64,000 bases of DNA from NCBI GenBank assembly GCA_001657315.1, contig LYSV01000011.1, positions 21,820-85,819 of the forward strand. Reading direction: 5' to 3'. The stretch's first letter is position 1, and each line of letters opens with the position of its first letter. The position numbers were made by a program, and so were the translations under genes. Shown piece after piece: positions 9,423 through 18,097 of this stretch. Under the pieces are notes generated by a model that was not told where the DNA came from, ran no database searches, and saw nothing but the letters and a program-made list of their open reading frames with translations. Source of the stretch: Flammeovirgaceae bacterium BBD 1991-12 (GTDB lineage: Bacteria; Bacteroidota; Bacteroidia; Cytophagales; Cyclobacteriaceae).

Positions 9423-12077
9423 TTATTCATACTTCAGCGTATCTGCTGGATTGATAAGAGCCGCCTTCACAGTATGATAGCTAACCGTAATGAGGGCAAA
9501 GAACAGGGCTGCCAGCAGGGAAACCAGAAACAAGGGCCACCCCATGGCGATGGCAAACTTGAAATCGCCCAGCCACTGCTTCATTACCCACCACGATGCC
9601 GGTACAGACAGTACGAAGGACAATATGGCCATGAAAACAAAAGGCCGGTTCATCATCATGAGGATGTCCTGCATTTCAGCTCCCAACGCCTTACGGATAC
9701 CGATCTCCTTCGTGCGGTTAAGGGCATTGATACCGGCAAGACCAAACAGGCCCAGACAGGCAATGAGGATGGCAAACAGCGTGGACAGCCACATGATATT
9801 ACTCCACTTTTCATAGGATTCATATTGCCGTGCCACATCTTCATCCAGAAAGGTGTAGTCAAAGGGCTTGTCTTCTGCCAGTTCCTTCCATGTGGAACGA
9901 AGATAATCAATGGTAACAGGCATATTTTCAGGGCTGATCTTTATGATCATAGTGGTGATCTTACCTTCCTCCGGGTCAAGGTGCAGGAACATGGGTTCAA
10001 TGTATTCTTCCAGCGACAGAAAATGATAGTTTTCCACCACACCGATGATCTTCCAGCCTCCAAGGCTGTCTTCCCGCCAGTTCAGGGTCTCGTTAAGCGG
10101 ATCGTCCCATCCCATGTCAGCCACCAGCGCCTCGTTTACGATCAGCGTTTTTTTACGATCAGTAATGATCTTATCGTCAAAATCACGACCTGTTTTAATG
10201 CTAATGCCTAATGTTTTGATATAATCGGGGTCTACGCGATAGTTGAAGGCCTGATATAATTTACCATCTATGTAGTAACCATTCTGTGACCACCCCTGAC
10301 TGAACGAAGAGTTGGTCCCACTTACCCGGATAACATCCGGATTATCAGCCACCCGGGTTTTGAATCTTTCCAGCAACTGCTCTCCCTCATCGGACCAGCC
10401 AGTATAGGTGGGGATGACCAGGATCTGCTCCTGATCGTAGCCAAGGTCACGGGTGGTGATGTAGTTCATTTGGCGGAACATAATGACGGAGCAAATGATC
10501 AAAAAAGTGGAGATGGCAAACTGCACCACTACCAGTGGACGGGTAACGGATGTCTTCACCCGTGATGACCGGCGCGCACCGAGCATGGAAACAGGCCTGA
10601 ATGCAGACAACACCAATGAGGGATAAACACCGGCCAGCAGACCAATGGCAGCGCCAAAGGCTACGATAGCTATGCCGATCTGTGAGGCGTTGGCAGCAAG
10701 TGTTATGGACTTACCCGTATAATCATTGAACCAGGGCAGAAATACGATCAGCAACACCACAGACATAAGCATGGCCACAAGAGCTAACAGGAATGATTCG
10801 ATCATGAACTGGCCGATGAGCTGTTTTCTGCCTCCGCCAACCACCTTTCTTATGCCTACCTCCAGACTTTTGCCAGCGGCACTGGTCATGGCAAGAGCAA
10901 TGTAGTTAATGCACGCAATGATCAGGATCAATATAGCTATGCCGGACAGGATCAACCCGTACTGAGGGTCGCTGACACGGGCCCAGTTTACCTCCGGATA
11001 GAGATGGATACCTTTAAGGTTAAGCGCTTCATAACGTGACTCTCCCGAAGGCTCGTAGCCTGCCTCTATATCGGAATCTATCTGGGGCTGAACGAACCGG
11101 ACATAAATATCCTTCAAAGAGGACCCGAACTGAGAAAACTGTGACTCATCTTCCAGCATGACAAAGGTGGGGGTGTTCCACGACTGCCATTCGTCTATAT
11201 TCTTATCATAATATGGCCTATGCTCTGCCCGGATGATTGCAGCCTGATAGTTAAGACTCGAGTTTGAGGGAGCGTCTTCAATAACGCCAACTACCGTAAA
11301 TACTTTTGATTCATTGTAGATGCTCAGCTCCACCTCCTGACCTATGGGATCCTCATCGCCGAAATATTTGAAGGAAGTCGATTCAGTTAGCACGATCTCA
11401 CTTTTATCCTTCAGAAATCCCTGACGGTTCCCCGTTATGGCTTTGAAATCAAACATATGAAAGAAATCCTGATTCACATAAGTGATGTATTCGCGAAAGG
11501 TTTTTTCACCTGCATTAAAAATCACACTGGCTCCGGCGTTGAATCCTGTTGCCCGGACCACCTCAGGCAGCTCCTCTTTTAGCGTGGGGGCAAGCCCGGT
11601 CTGCAGCCAGGCTGATTTAAATACTGTACGGCCGTCCTTATCCGGCTTGTACTTGGTCCTGACCTGATGCACCCGGAAGATACGCTCCTTGTTTTGGTGA
11701 AACTGATCAAAGCTCTTTTCATCCTGAGCAAACAACCAGATCAATACACCAAAAGCAATGGCTATACTCAGCCCGAAGGCATTGATGAAAGAGTAGAGTT
11801 TACTTTTCAGCAGACTTCTTGTCCCTATCCTTACGTGATTTACGAACATAATGGTATCTATTATTTTGAGTTTTGCCTTGTTGCGAAGTATAATCTCCGG
11901 CCGGATGAATCTCACAGCGTTCCACGAATACCTGCGGCACGCCCGTTTCTCCCCTACCTCCTCGATATCAGTATAGAACTGCTCCTCAAGATCATCCACT
12001 ATGCCCTCAAACAAATCAGCAGGACAGACCCTCTCGAGAAGATCAGTGATCTTGCCGGGCGGTGTGATGCGCTTCAT
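9423..12077 (-). CDS. FtsX/MacB-type ABC transporter permease with PadR-associated prefix domain
   Basis: This 884-residue inner-membrane protein starts with a soluble prefix of about 65 residues (DLLERVCPADLFEGIVDDLEE), the permease prefix domain found with PadR regulators. The core has a first membrane helix at about 95-115, a periplasmic MacB_PCD-like domain, an FtsX block (GIRKVVGGGRKQLIGQFMIES), then a second periplasmic domain and a C-terminal FtsX block (GIRKALGAEMQDILMMM). This is the duplicated layout of Bacteroidota macrolide/lipoprotein-type permeases. The start codon overlaps the padR stop (ATGA). No ATP-binding subunit lies nearby, so the ATPase must come from elsewhere. The substrate is unknown. 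Confidence 0.9.
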   Translation of the reverse strand: MKRITPPGKITDLLERVCPADLFEGIVDDLEEQFYTDIEEVGEKRACRRYSWNAVRFIRPEIILRNKAKLKIIDTIMFVNHVRIGTRSLLKSKLYSFINAFGLSIAIAFGVLIWLFAQDEKSFDQFHQNKERIFRVHQVRTKYKPDKDGRTVFKSAWLQTGLAPTLKEELPEVVRATGFNAGASVIFNAGEKTFREYITYVNQDFFHMFDFKAITGNRQGFLKDKSEIVLTESTSFKYFGDEDPIGQEVELSIYNESKVFTVVGVIEDAPSNSSLNYQAAIIRAEHRPYYDKNIDEWQSWNTPTFVMLEDESQFSQFGSSLKDIYVRFVQPQIDSDIEAGYEPSGESRYEALNLKGIHLYPEVNWARVSDPQYGLILSGIAILILIIACINYIALAMTSAAGKSLEVGIRKVVGGGRKQLIGQFMIESFLLALVAMLMSVVLLIVFLPWFNDYTGKSITLAANASQIGIAIVAFGAAIGLLAGVYPSLVLSAFRPVSMLGARRSSRVKTSVTRPLVVVQFAISTFLIICSVIMFRQMNYITTRDLGYDQEQILVIPTYTGWSDEGEQLLERFKTRVADNPDVIRVSGTNSSFSQGWSQNGYYIDGKLYQAFNYRVDPDYIKTLGISIKTGRDFDDKIITDRKKTLIVNEALVADMGWDDPLNETLNWREDSLGGWKIIGVVENYHFLSLEEYIEPMFLHLDPEEGKITTMIIKISPENMPVTIDYLRSTWKELAEDKPFDYTFLDEDVARQYESYEKWSNIMWLSTLFAILIACLGLFGLAGINALNRTKEIGIRKALGAEMQDILMMMNRPFVFMAILSFVLSVPASWWVMKQWLGDFKFAIAMGWPLFLVSLLAALFFALITVSYHTVKAALINPADTLKYE

Positions 12078-12406
12078 GACCTGGCTATCTTTAGTTCAGG
12101 CATGAGTTTCCAGAGCTTGAGCCGCTGTTCCTGTAGCACCTGCAATACACTTATCCCGGAGCTGGTCAGCTCGAAATACCGTTTTCTCCTTCCTCCTCTT
12201 TCACTGGTTGCACCGCCCATGTGTGACTTCACCAGCCCTTTATCTTCCAGACGATACAGTGTTACATGAACAGCGCTTAGGTTGAGCTTTCGGTCCAACT
12301 GCTCCTTTACCTCCTGTACAATGGCATTGCCATAGGCTTCTTCTTTTAGTATACCAACCATGGTCAGCATCAATTCCTCAAACTCACCCAGATATGTTTT
12401 ACCCAT
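12074..12406 (-). CDS. PadR family transcriptional regulator
   Basis: This 110-residue PadR-type winged-helix repressor has the family start GKTYLGEFEELMLTMVGIL, recognition region LSAVHVTLYRLEDKGLV and the basic GGRRKRYFELTSSG wing. The frame runs upstream to 12436, but the ATG at 12406 matches the family N-terminus. It is co-transcribed and overlaps the prefix-domain permease, a standard pairing, and likely represses the operon in response to an envelope or small-molecule signal. Two near-identical 22-bp repeats cover its start and upstream region and could be its operators. Confidence 0.9.
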   Translation of the reverse strand: MGKTYLGEFEELMLTMVGILKEEAYGNAIVQEVKEQLDRKLNLSAVHVTLYRLEDKGLVKSHMGGATSERGGRRKRYFELTSSGISVLQVLQEQRLKLWKLMPELKIARS

Positions 12407-12477
12407 TTGTATATAAAATGTAAAAGTAATGAACAAGTATAGTCGTTTTTCTTCTATTTGTATATAATTTGTTAAAG
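12405..12477 (-). promoter_or_regulatory. padR promoter region with paired direct repeats
   Basis: Two 22-bp copies (12405-12426 and 12456-12477), each starting ATTTGTATATAA on the plus strand, match at 19 of 22 positions and are 51 bp apart, close to five helical turns. A near-consensus -7 box (TATACTTG, minus strand, 12434-12441) lies between them. The first copy overlaps the padR start codon. This layout suits PadR autorepression. The repeats are seen; the binding is inferred. Confidence 0.55.
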
Positions 12478-12496
12478 AAATATCGGCAATATGGCG

Positions 12497-12557
12497 AGTT
12501 ACGGGTTGCCAGTTGATCAGTGAGTGCGTTTAACCGGACTACTCGCAACCCACAACT
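12497..12557. repeat. imperfect hairpin between padR and FtsX permease 2
   Basis: A 19-nt arm at 12497-12515 (AGTTACGGGTTGCCAGTTG) pairs with 12539-12557 at 15 of 19 positions, with a 23-nt loop. There is no T run. Its sequence is related to the hairpins at 9353-9415 and 15141-15179. Confidence 0.55.
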
Positions 12558-12629
12558 ATATTTCCAGCAGGAAGAACAGGACGCTCATCCACCGTGGCAT
12601 GAATAGTCCTGTTTTTTCCTTCAACCAAT

Positions 12630-15050
12630 TCACTCATACTTCAAAGTTTCGGCCGGATTGAGCAGCGCCGCCTTCAGGGTTTGGAAGCCTACGGATAAAA
12701 ATGCAATAAAAATAACCCCAAAACCTGCCCCCAGGAACAGCAACGGGTTAATACTTATGCGATAAGGAAAAGACTGCAGCCAGCTATTCATTAGCCACCA
12801 CGCCAGAGGCCATGCGATCAGGTTGGAGATAATGACCAGTTGAATGAAGCCTCTTGATAAGAGCATGACGATATTGGGCACGGTAGAACCCAGCACTTTA
12901 CGAATGCCGATTTCCTTGGTGCGCTGGATGGTGAGAAAAGAGGCCAACCCAAACAATCCCAGACTGGCAACAAAAATGGCGAGTAGTGAAAAGAGCCCGA
13001 ACACCTGCCCAAACTGCCGGTCTTTCTCATATTGCTTGTTGAAAAACGAATCCAGGAAGAAGTAGTCGATAGGGTTGCCCGGGAAAAAGGCCTCCCATGG
13101 CTCTTTCAGTCCTGACAGAACCTCGCGGTGATCACCTGATCCGATCTTAAAGGAATAAAAGGAGCTGCTGGGCACCAGACGAAACGCCAGAGAAGCAACC
13201 TTACTTTTCAGTGACATTTGATGATAGTTCTCCAGCACTCCGGCAATCTCCAGGGTATCACCCCCCAGCCGTAACTTTTCTCCTATGGCTGACTCCGGAT
13301 CTTCAAATTCAAGGGATTCTACGAGCTCCCGGTTCAGGAGAACACGCTCCCGGTCATTGGGAAAATCCTTGCTGAAATTTCGTCCGGCCACCATTTTCAG
13401 GTCAAAAGCTCCTACGTAGTCGTGATCAATACCTACGTTATAAACGGTAATGCTACTCTCAGGTCCCCCCTGCAGCCTCCGAATAGTCCTTGTCCAGAAT
13501 ATTTCGTCTCCCGGTACGTTCGAGGCGGCGGTCATTTGTTGCACGCCGGCTATTTTCAGTGCTTCAAGCTTAAAAGCTTCCAGGTTTTCTTCATAAAGTG
13601 AATCCGTGATGCCCGGCCCTTCAATAACCAGCGTTTGGTGAATATCAAAGCCCAGCTCGCGGTTTTTCATATAGTTCAGCTGCTGATATACGATCACCGT
13701 ACCACTGATCAAAATCACAGATGCAGCAAACTGAAACACCACCAGACCCTTTCGCATGATGTTACCGCCAGCGCTTCTTATCACCTTGCCTTTAAGTACG
13801 GCTACTGGCTTGAAAGAAGAGAGCACCAGGGCAGGATAAGATCCCGAAAGGAAGGTACCTACCAGGAACAAAGTGGAAACCAATATCCAGAAATCGACAT
13901 TCAAAATATAGCTCACCGGAATATTACGGCCGGCCAGATCCGCAAAACCGGGCCAGCTCAGGCGTACAACCAGAACGGCGATCAGTGTAGCCAACAGATT
14001 GATCAGGAAGGACTCGGCCATAAACTGTTTGATCAGCTGTCCTTTTTCAGCACCCATCACCTTTCTCACTCCTACCTCATTGGCCCGCTCAAAGGACTTG
14101 GCTGTGGACAGGTTAATATAATTCACCCAGGCGATAATGAGGATGAAAAATGCAATAATGGTAAGAAAATATACGGAATCCCCATCACCCTGTTCATCAG
14201 GTTCGGATTCCTGTAATAAATTGGAATACAGATGGATGTTCCTCAGCGGCCTGAGAATGAATTCCTGACTGTAGTTGTATTTTTCCCAGTTCTCGCCTCT
14301 CTCCTCTTCCAGATATAGGTCCCATTTGGCCTGAAGGTCAACAATATCCGCCTGGGGATCCACCATTACATAGGTATTGAAATCGTACCAACCCCAGGCA
14401 GTCTCAGAGGCGTTGTCCGTACGGTCATTCAATGTCTGGTAGGAAAAGAGAAAGTCAAATTTGATATGGGAGTTTTGAGGCACGTTTTCCAGTATACCGG
14501 TGACTTCAAACTCTATGTCCCCATCCCATTCAATGGTTTTACCCATGGGGTCTTCATTATCAAAATACTTCTCCGCAGCTCTTTCTGTGATCACCACCTT
14601 ATTGGGACCTTCCAGGCAGGTTTCAGGATTCCCTTTTAGCAGGTTGAAATCAAAGACCTCAAAAACGGCGGGATCAGTGATCTGCATCTTTTCCTCACGG
14701 AAGGAAATGAATCCCCGTTGAGGGCTTTCATAGGAGATCACCCCACTGACAGGAAAGAGCCTTGTAAACTGTTTCACCTCTGCGAAATTATCCCTTAGTG
14801 CCGGACCTACTGCCGGTACAGCAGCAGCACACTCTACGGTTTTTTTGCCGTTTTGAATGGTGTTGTACTGTATTCTGTAAATGTTATCGATGTCAGCATG
14901 GAAAGTGTCATAGCTCTTTTCATACTTGACATACTGAAGAATGAGCACACTGGCTGATAATCCGAGGGACAGCCCCAGAATGTTCAGCAAAGTAAAAGAC
15001 CTGTGTTTCAGGAAGTTCCTGACCGCCGATTTGAGATAGTTTCTGATCAT
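12630..15050 (-). CDS. FtsX/MacB-type ABC transporter permease 2
   Basis: This 806-residue permease lacks the PadR-associated prefix. It has an N-terminal helix (LNILGLSLGLSASVLIL, about 22-40), a MacB_PCD-like periplasmic domain, a central FtsX block (GVRKVMGAEKGQLIKQFM), a second periplasmic domain and the C-terminal block GIRKVLGSTVPNIVMLLS. The end, LKAALLNPAETLKYE, is nearly identical to the ends of the other two permeases, showing recent common origin. It is separated from padR by about 220 bases including a hairpin, so it may have its own promoter. The function is presumably export or envelope stress defence. Confidence 0.88.
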   Translation of the reverse strand: MIRNYLKSAVRNFLKHRSFTLLNILGLSLGLSASVLILQYVKYEKSYDTFHADIDNIYRIQYNTIQNGKKTVECAAAVPAVGPALRDNFAEVKQFTRLFPVSGVISYESPQRGFISFREEKMQITDPAVFEVFDFNLLKGNPETCLEGPNKVVITERAAEKYFDNEDPMGKTIEWDGDIEFEVTGILENVPQNSHIKFDFLFSYQTLNDRTDNASETAWGWYDFNTYVMVDPQADIVDLQAKWDLYLEEERGENWEKYNYSQEFILRPLRNIHLYSNLLQESEPDEQGDGDSVYFLTIIAFFILIIAWVNYINLSTAKSFERANEVGVRKVMGAEKGQLIKQFMAESFLINLLATLIAVLVVRLSWPGFADLAGRNIPVSYILNVDFWILVSTLFLVGTFLSGSYPALVLSSFKPVAVLKGKVIRSAGGNIMRKGLVVFQFAASVILISGTVIVYQQLNYMKNRELGFDIHQTLVIEGPGITDSLYEENLEAFKLEALKIAGVQQMTAASNVPGDEIFWTRTIRRLQGGPESSITVYNVGIDHDYVGAFDLKMVAGRNFSKDFPNDRERVLLNRELVESLEFEDPESAIGEKLRLGGDTLEIAGVLENYHQMSLKSKVASLAFRLVPSSSFYSFKIGSGDHREVLSGLKEPWEAFFPGNPIDYFFLDSFFNKQYEKDRQFGQVFGLFSLLAIFVASLGLFGLASFLTIQRTKEIGIRKVLGSTVPNIVMLLSRGFIQLVIISNLIAWPLAWWLMNSWLQSFPYRISINPLLFLGAGFGVIFIAFLSVGFQTLKAALLNPAETLKYE

Positions 15051-15140
15051 GGTGTAAGAAGTTTAGGATAATGAATATACTGGAAAAACAAGTGAAGAGT
15101 TACATCTTAAGGGGGTAAGTGGGCCATTGAGTTGTTGAGC

Positions 15141-15179
15141 TGCCGGTTGTGGATATAACGGGACAACGGATAACCGGCA
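15141..15179. repeat. short hairpin between FtsX permeases 2 and 3
   Basis: TGCCGGTT (15141-15148) pairs perfectly with AACCGGCA (15172-15179), with further partial pairing outward. The sequence is in the same family as the other intergenic hairpins of this cluster. Confidence 0.5.
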
Positions 15180-15247
15180 ACCCATTAAAAACGATGACAG
15201 ACGGTTATCTACCCGTCACAAATACTCTCCGATACCGTCGGTGACGA

Positions 15248-17698
15248 TTATTCATACTTCAACGTTTCTGCAGGCTGCTTCATGGTTGTTCGTATGGCAT
15301 GCCATGAAATGGTACACAACGCGATCATAACCGTCAACCCACCGGTGACGGCAAATACTCCGGGCCCTACGCTGATGCGATAAGCGAAGGTTTCCAGCCA
15401 GCCAGAGGTCACGTAGACCGTGAGGGGAATACTCACGAACATGGCTATAAGTATAAGATAAACGTATTCTCTGGAAAGCAATACCAGAATCCGTTGCTGT
15501 GACGCTCCCAGCACCTTTCTGATGCTTACCTCCCTGGTACGGTTTTCCATGTTCAGGGAAGCAAGAGCGAACAGGCCCATACAGCCTATGATAATGGCAA
15601 GAGCGGCAGCAATAGTAACGATCCGGGAGAGGTTCTGCTCCTGATCATATTGAGCAGCCAGGGTCTGATCTACAAAGGTATATTCAAATTCCTCGCCACC
15701 GGTCACTTTCTTCCATGCATTTTCCAGAGAGGCCAGGCCTTCCTTAACCTGACCGGCCTGTAGCCTGGCAAATACCTTTGGCAACGGATTGCTGCCAATA
15801 CCGATATTCTCAATACCCTCCATGACGATCATGGGATTGATCACCATCACTAAAGGATCCACTGCTCCATGCAGGGAATTGTAATTAAAATCTTCTACCA
15901 TGCCAATGATCTCATGATCCCCAAACTTATCCCCGGGAAGCTTCTGTCCTACTATCGCCTCCGTCATGTTGAAGGCCTCGGCAAACGCACGGTTCACCAC
16001 CATGGACCGGCGTGCATCAGAAGTATGGTCATCGGTAAAACCTCTGCCCTCAGTGATGCGGATATTTGCAGTGGACATGAAATCCTCGTCCACCACCAGC
16101 ATATCAAAAGTGCGGTAATTGCCGCTGTTATCCGTGAAGCCCACATTGGTCCAGCCACCTGAGCCAAAGGTATGATTGGCAATACCTGTGGTCATAACAC
16201 CGGGTTTTCCATTCAGTTCATTGCACAGTAGCGTTCCCTTTTCAAATCCTACCCTCAGGCGTTTCATGAGCCCTTCTCCCGAGGGTATGTTCATCTGCAC
16301 TACTGCCAGTTGATTCTTATCAAAGCCCAGATTTTTGTTCTGCAGGAAGTTTAGCTGATCTTTCATGAGTAATGTGGTGCTGATCAGGAAGATGGTGAGC
16401 ACAAATTGTATGCCTACCAAAGCTTGTCTGAGTGCTGGTCTGCCACCGGTACCGGTAAGCTTTCCCTTTAGAATGGCTACAGGTCTGAAGGCGGACAGCA
16501 ACAAGGCCGGGTAGCTGCCGGAAATAATACCGATCACTACCATTAGCACCGCCAGGGTAAGCCAAAGAGAAGTGTTGAACTCAAAAACCAGTTGCTTACC
16601 AGAAAGCTCATTGAATAAAGACAGATTGGACATAGCCAGTAGTAGTCCCAGCAAGGTAGCGATCATGGCCATGATAACTGCCTCACACAGGAATTGCAGG
16701 ATCAACTGGCTTCTTTGCGCCCCCACAACCTTTCTTACACCCACCTCTTTCGACCGGTTGACCGATCTGCTTATGGAAAGTGCCACAAAATTAACACAAC
16801 CCAAAAAGAGGATGAGCAGGGCAATGCCTCCGAGAATATAGGCATACTGCGGATCACTAACAGGTGCGATACCGGCGGGCATATCGTTATTCAAATGAAT
16901 GTCCAAAAGAGGCTGAAGACCAATAGTATACTCACCTTCCACATAATCCTCTCCCAGCACCTGCTGCATCATTAAGGGAGTTTTGGCAATAACCTCTTCT
17001 GCCTGCTGATCTTCTCTGAGTACCACATAGGTTTCAGGCATTACGTGGTACCAACTGCCAAGCTCCCGCTCACCCACGAAAATATGATTATTGAGTTCAG
17101 ATATGAGCAGTTCAAATTGAACACTGGAATTACCGGGCACATCATCTACCACTGCTTTCACCGTAAAAATGCGCTCACCGTCGCCAGGATCCATGATAAG
17201 TGTCTCTCCTACGGCCTGATCCATACCGAAATACTTCTGAGCAACCGAACGGGTGATGACCACGGCATCCTTATCGTTCAGCACCTGCTTCGGTTTACCA
17301 TAGAGGGCTTCAAAATCAAAGACATCGAAAAATGATGGGGTAACCACGGTTACCTGCTCGTTAAACTGGTCTACGCCTACCTCTACAACCTGATTAGTCT
17401 GATTAATGCGCACATATCCGGCTACTTCGCTGAAATTTTCTACCAGGGCAGGCCCCAGAGGATAGGGCGTGACTGTATTGAAGAATTGCTCATTTTCACC
17501 ATAGTCTTCAAATACCCATGCACGGTAAATGCGGTCCGCTTTGGAGTGAAAGTCATCGAATGTCCACTCATCTTTTACGAAAAGCACTATGAGTATACAA
17601 CAGGCGATACCCGTTGACAGTCCGGTAAGTGTAATGAAGGAGTGCAGCCTGGATTTCCAAATGTTCCGCCAAGCGACCCGGAGATAGTTTTTAAACAT
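15248..17698 (-). CDS. FtsX/MacB-type ABC transporter permease 3
   Basis: This third permease (816 residues) has the same two-block layout: first helix FITLTGLSTGIACCILIVLF (about 20-40), central GVRKVVGAQRSQLILQFLCE and C-terminal VSIRKVLGASQQRILVLLS, ending AETLKYE. There is no prefix domain. The three permeases are in the same orientation and probably arose by tandem duplication. No ATP-binding cassette gene or membrane-fusion partner is in the window. Confidence 0.88.
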   Translation of the reverse strand: MFKNYLRVAWRNIWKSRLHSFITLTGLSTGIACCILIVLFVKDEWTFDDFHSKADRIYRAWVFEDYGENEQFFNTVTPYPLGPALVENFSEVAGYVRINQTNQVVEVGVDQFNEQVTVVTPSFFDVFDFEALYGKPKQVLNDKDAVVITRSVAQKYFGMDQAVGETLIMDPGDGERIFTVKAVVDDVPGNSSVQFELLISELNNHIFVGERELGSWYHVMPETYVVLREDQQAEEVIAKTPLMMQQVLGEDYVEGEYTIGLQPLLDIHLNNDMPAGIAPVSDPQYAYILGGIALLILFLGCVNFVALSISRSVNRSKEVGVRKVVGAQRSQLILQFLCEAVIMAMIATLLGLLLAMSNLSLFNELSGKQLVFEFNTSLWLTLAVLMVVIGIISGSYPALLLSAFRPVAILKGKLTGTGGRPALRQALVGIQFVLTIFLISTTLLMKDQLNFLQNKNLGFDKNQLAVVQMNIPSGEGLMKRLRVGFEKGTLLCNELNGKPGVMTTGIANHTFGSGGWTNVGFTDNSGNYRTFDMLVVDEDFMSTANIRITEGRGFTDDHTSDARRSMVVNRAFAEAFNMTEAIVGQKLPGDKFGDHEIIGMVEDFNYNSLHGAVDPLVMVINPMIVMEGIENIGIGSNPLPKVFARLQAGQVKEGLASLENAWKKVTGGEEFEYTFVDQTLAAQYDQEQNLSRIVTIAAALAIIIGCMGLFALASLNMENRTREVSIRKVLGASQQRILVLLSREYVYLILIAMFVSIPLTVYVTSGWLETFAYRISVGPGVFAVTGGLTVMIALCTISWHAIRTTMKQPAETLKYE

Positions 17699-17840
17699 GA
17701 CAGCTTGAGTTTTTTTGACCTTAGGAAACGGATATTTAAGATTTCGTTTTTTATTCCAGATTTAAAATAACAATGACCCCACTTCGGGAATTGGTGTAGT
17801 CAACCGTCGATAATATGTAGTGAAATGAGCCTGGGTGAGA

Positions 17841-18046
17841 TCACCACCAAAATATAGCTGATCCCTCAGCCATCTGATCCTCTCGGGGCTCTGGACCCTG
17901 CCAATGAAGGTTTACCTGGGTATACCCCTCTCCGGTTTCCGTCAGCGAAAGGCTGGCAGACGCCGTCCATTCCATCCACATATACAGTTCCGGCGGCAAT
18001 ATATCTCTCTGGCAACCGACAAGAACTATAACAACAAAAACAAAGG
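17841..18046 (-). pseudogene. possible small lipoprotein that has lost its start
   Basis: A minus-strand frame ends at 17841 and reads FVFVVIVLVGCQRD, a convincing lipobox, followed by about 50 residues including YTQVNLHWQGPEPREDQM. It has no ATG, GTG or TTG before the cysteine, and an in-frame stop lies just upstream, within the terminator of the metalloprotease gene. It looks like a lipoprotein whose 5' end was lost or overwritten. Codon-level evidence is thin, so this is a low-confidence call. The rest of 17699-18097 shows no other gene. Confidence 0.3.
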
Positions 18047-18073
18047 AGGCTGCCTGTGCTCAGGGCAGCCTCC
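18035..18073 (-). terminator. rho-independent terminator of the metalloprotease gene
   Basis: On the minus strand a perfect 10-bp stem GGAGGCTGCC/GGCAGCCTCC with a 9-nt loop is followed by a T-rich stretch (TTTGTTTTTG). It lies 25-63 bases past the stop codon at 18098. Confidence 0.85.
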
Positions 18074-18097
18074 CTTCTCAATCTTTAAATACTTGTT

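Noticed and set aside
9474..10211. 245-codon plus-strand frame inside FtsX permease 1
   Set aside because: It lies wholly antisense to a permease with clear FtsX motifs, and has no recognisable features.
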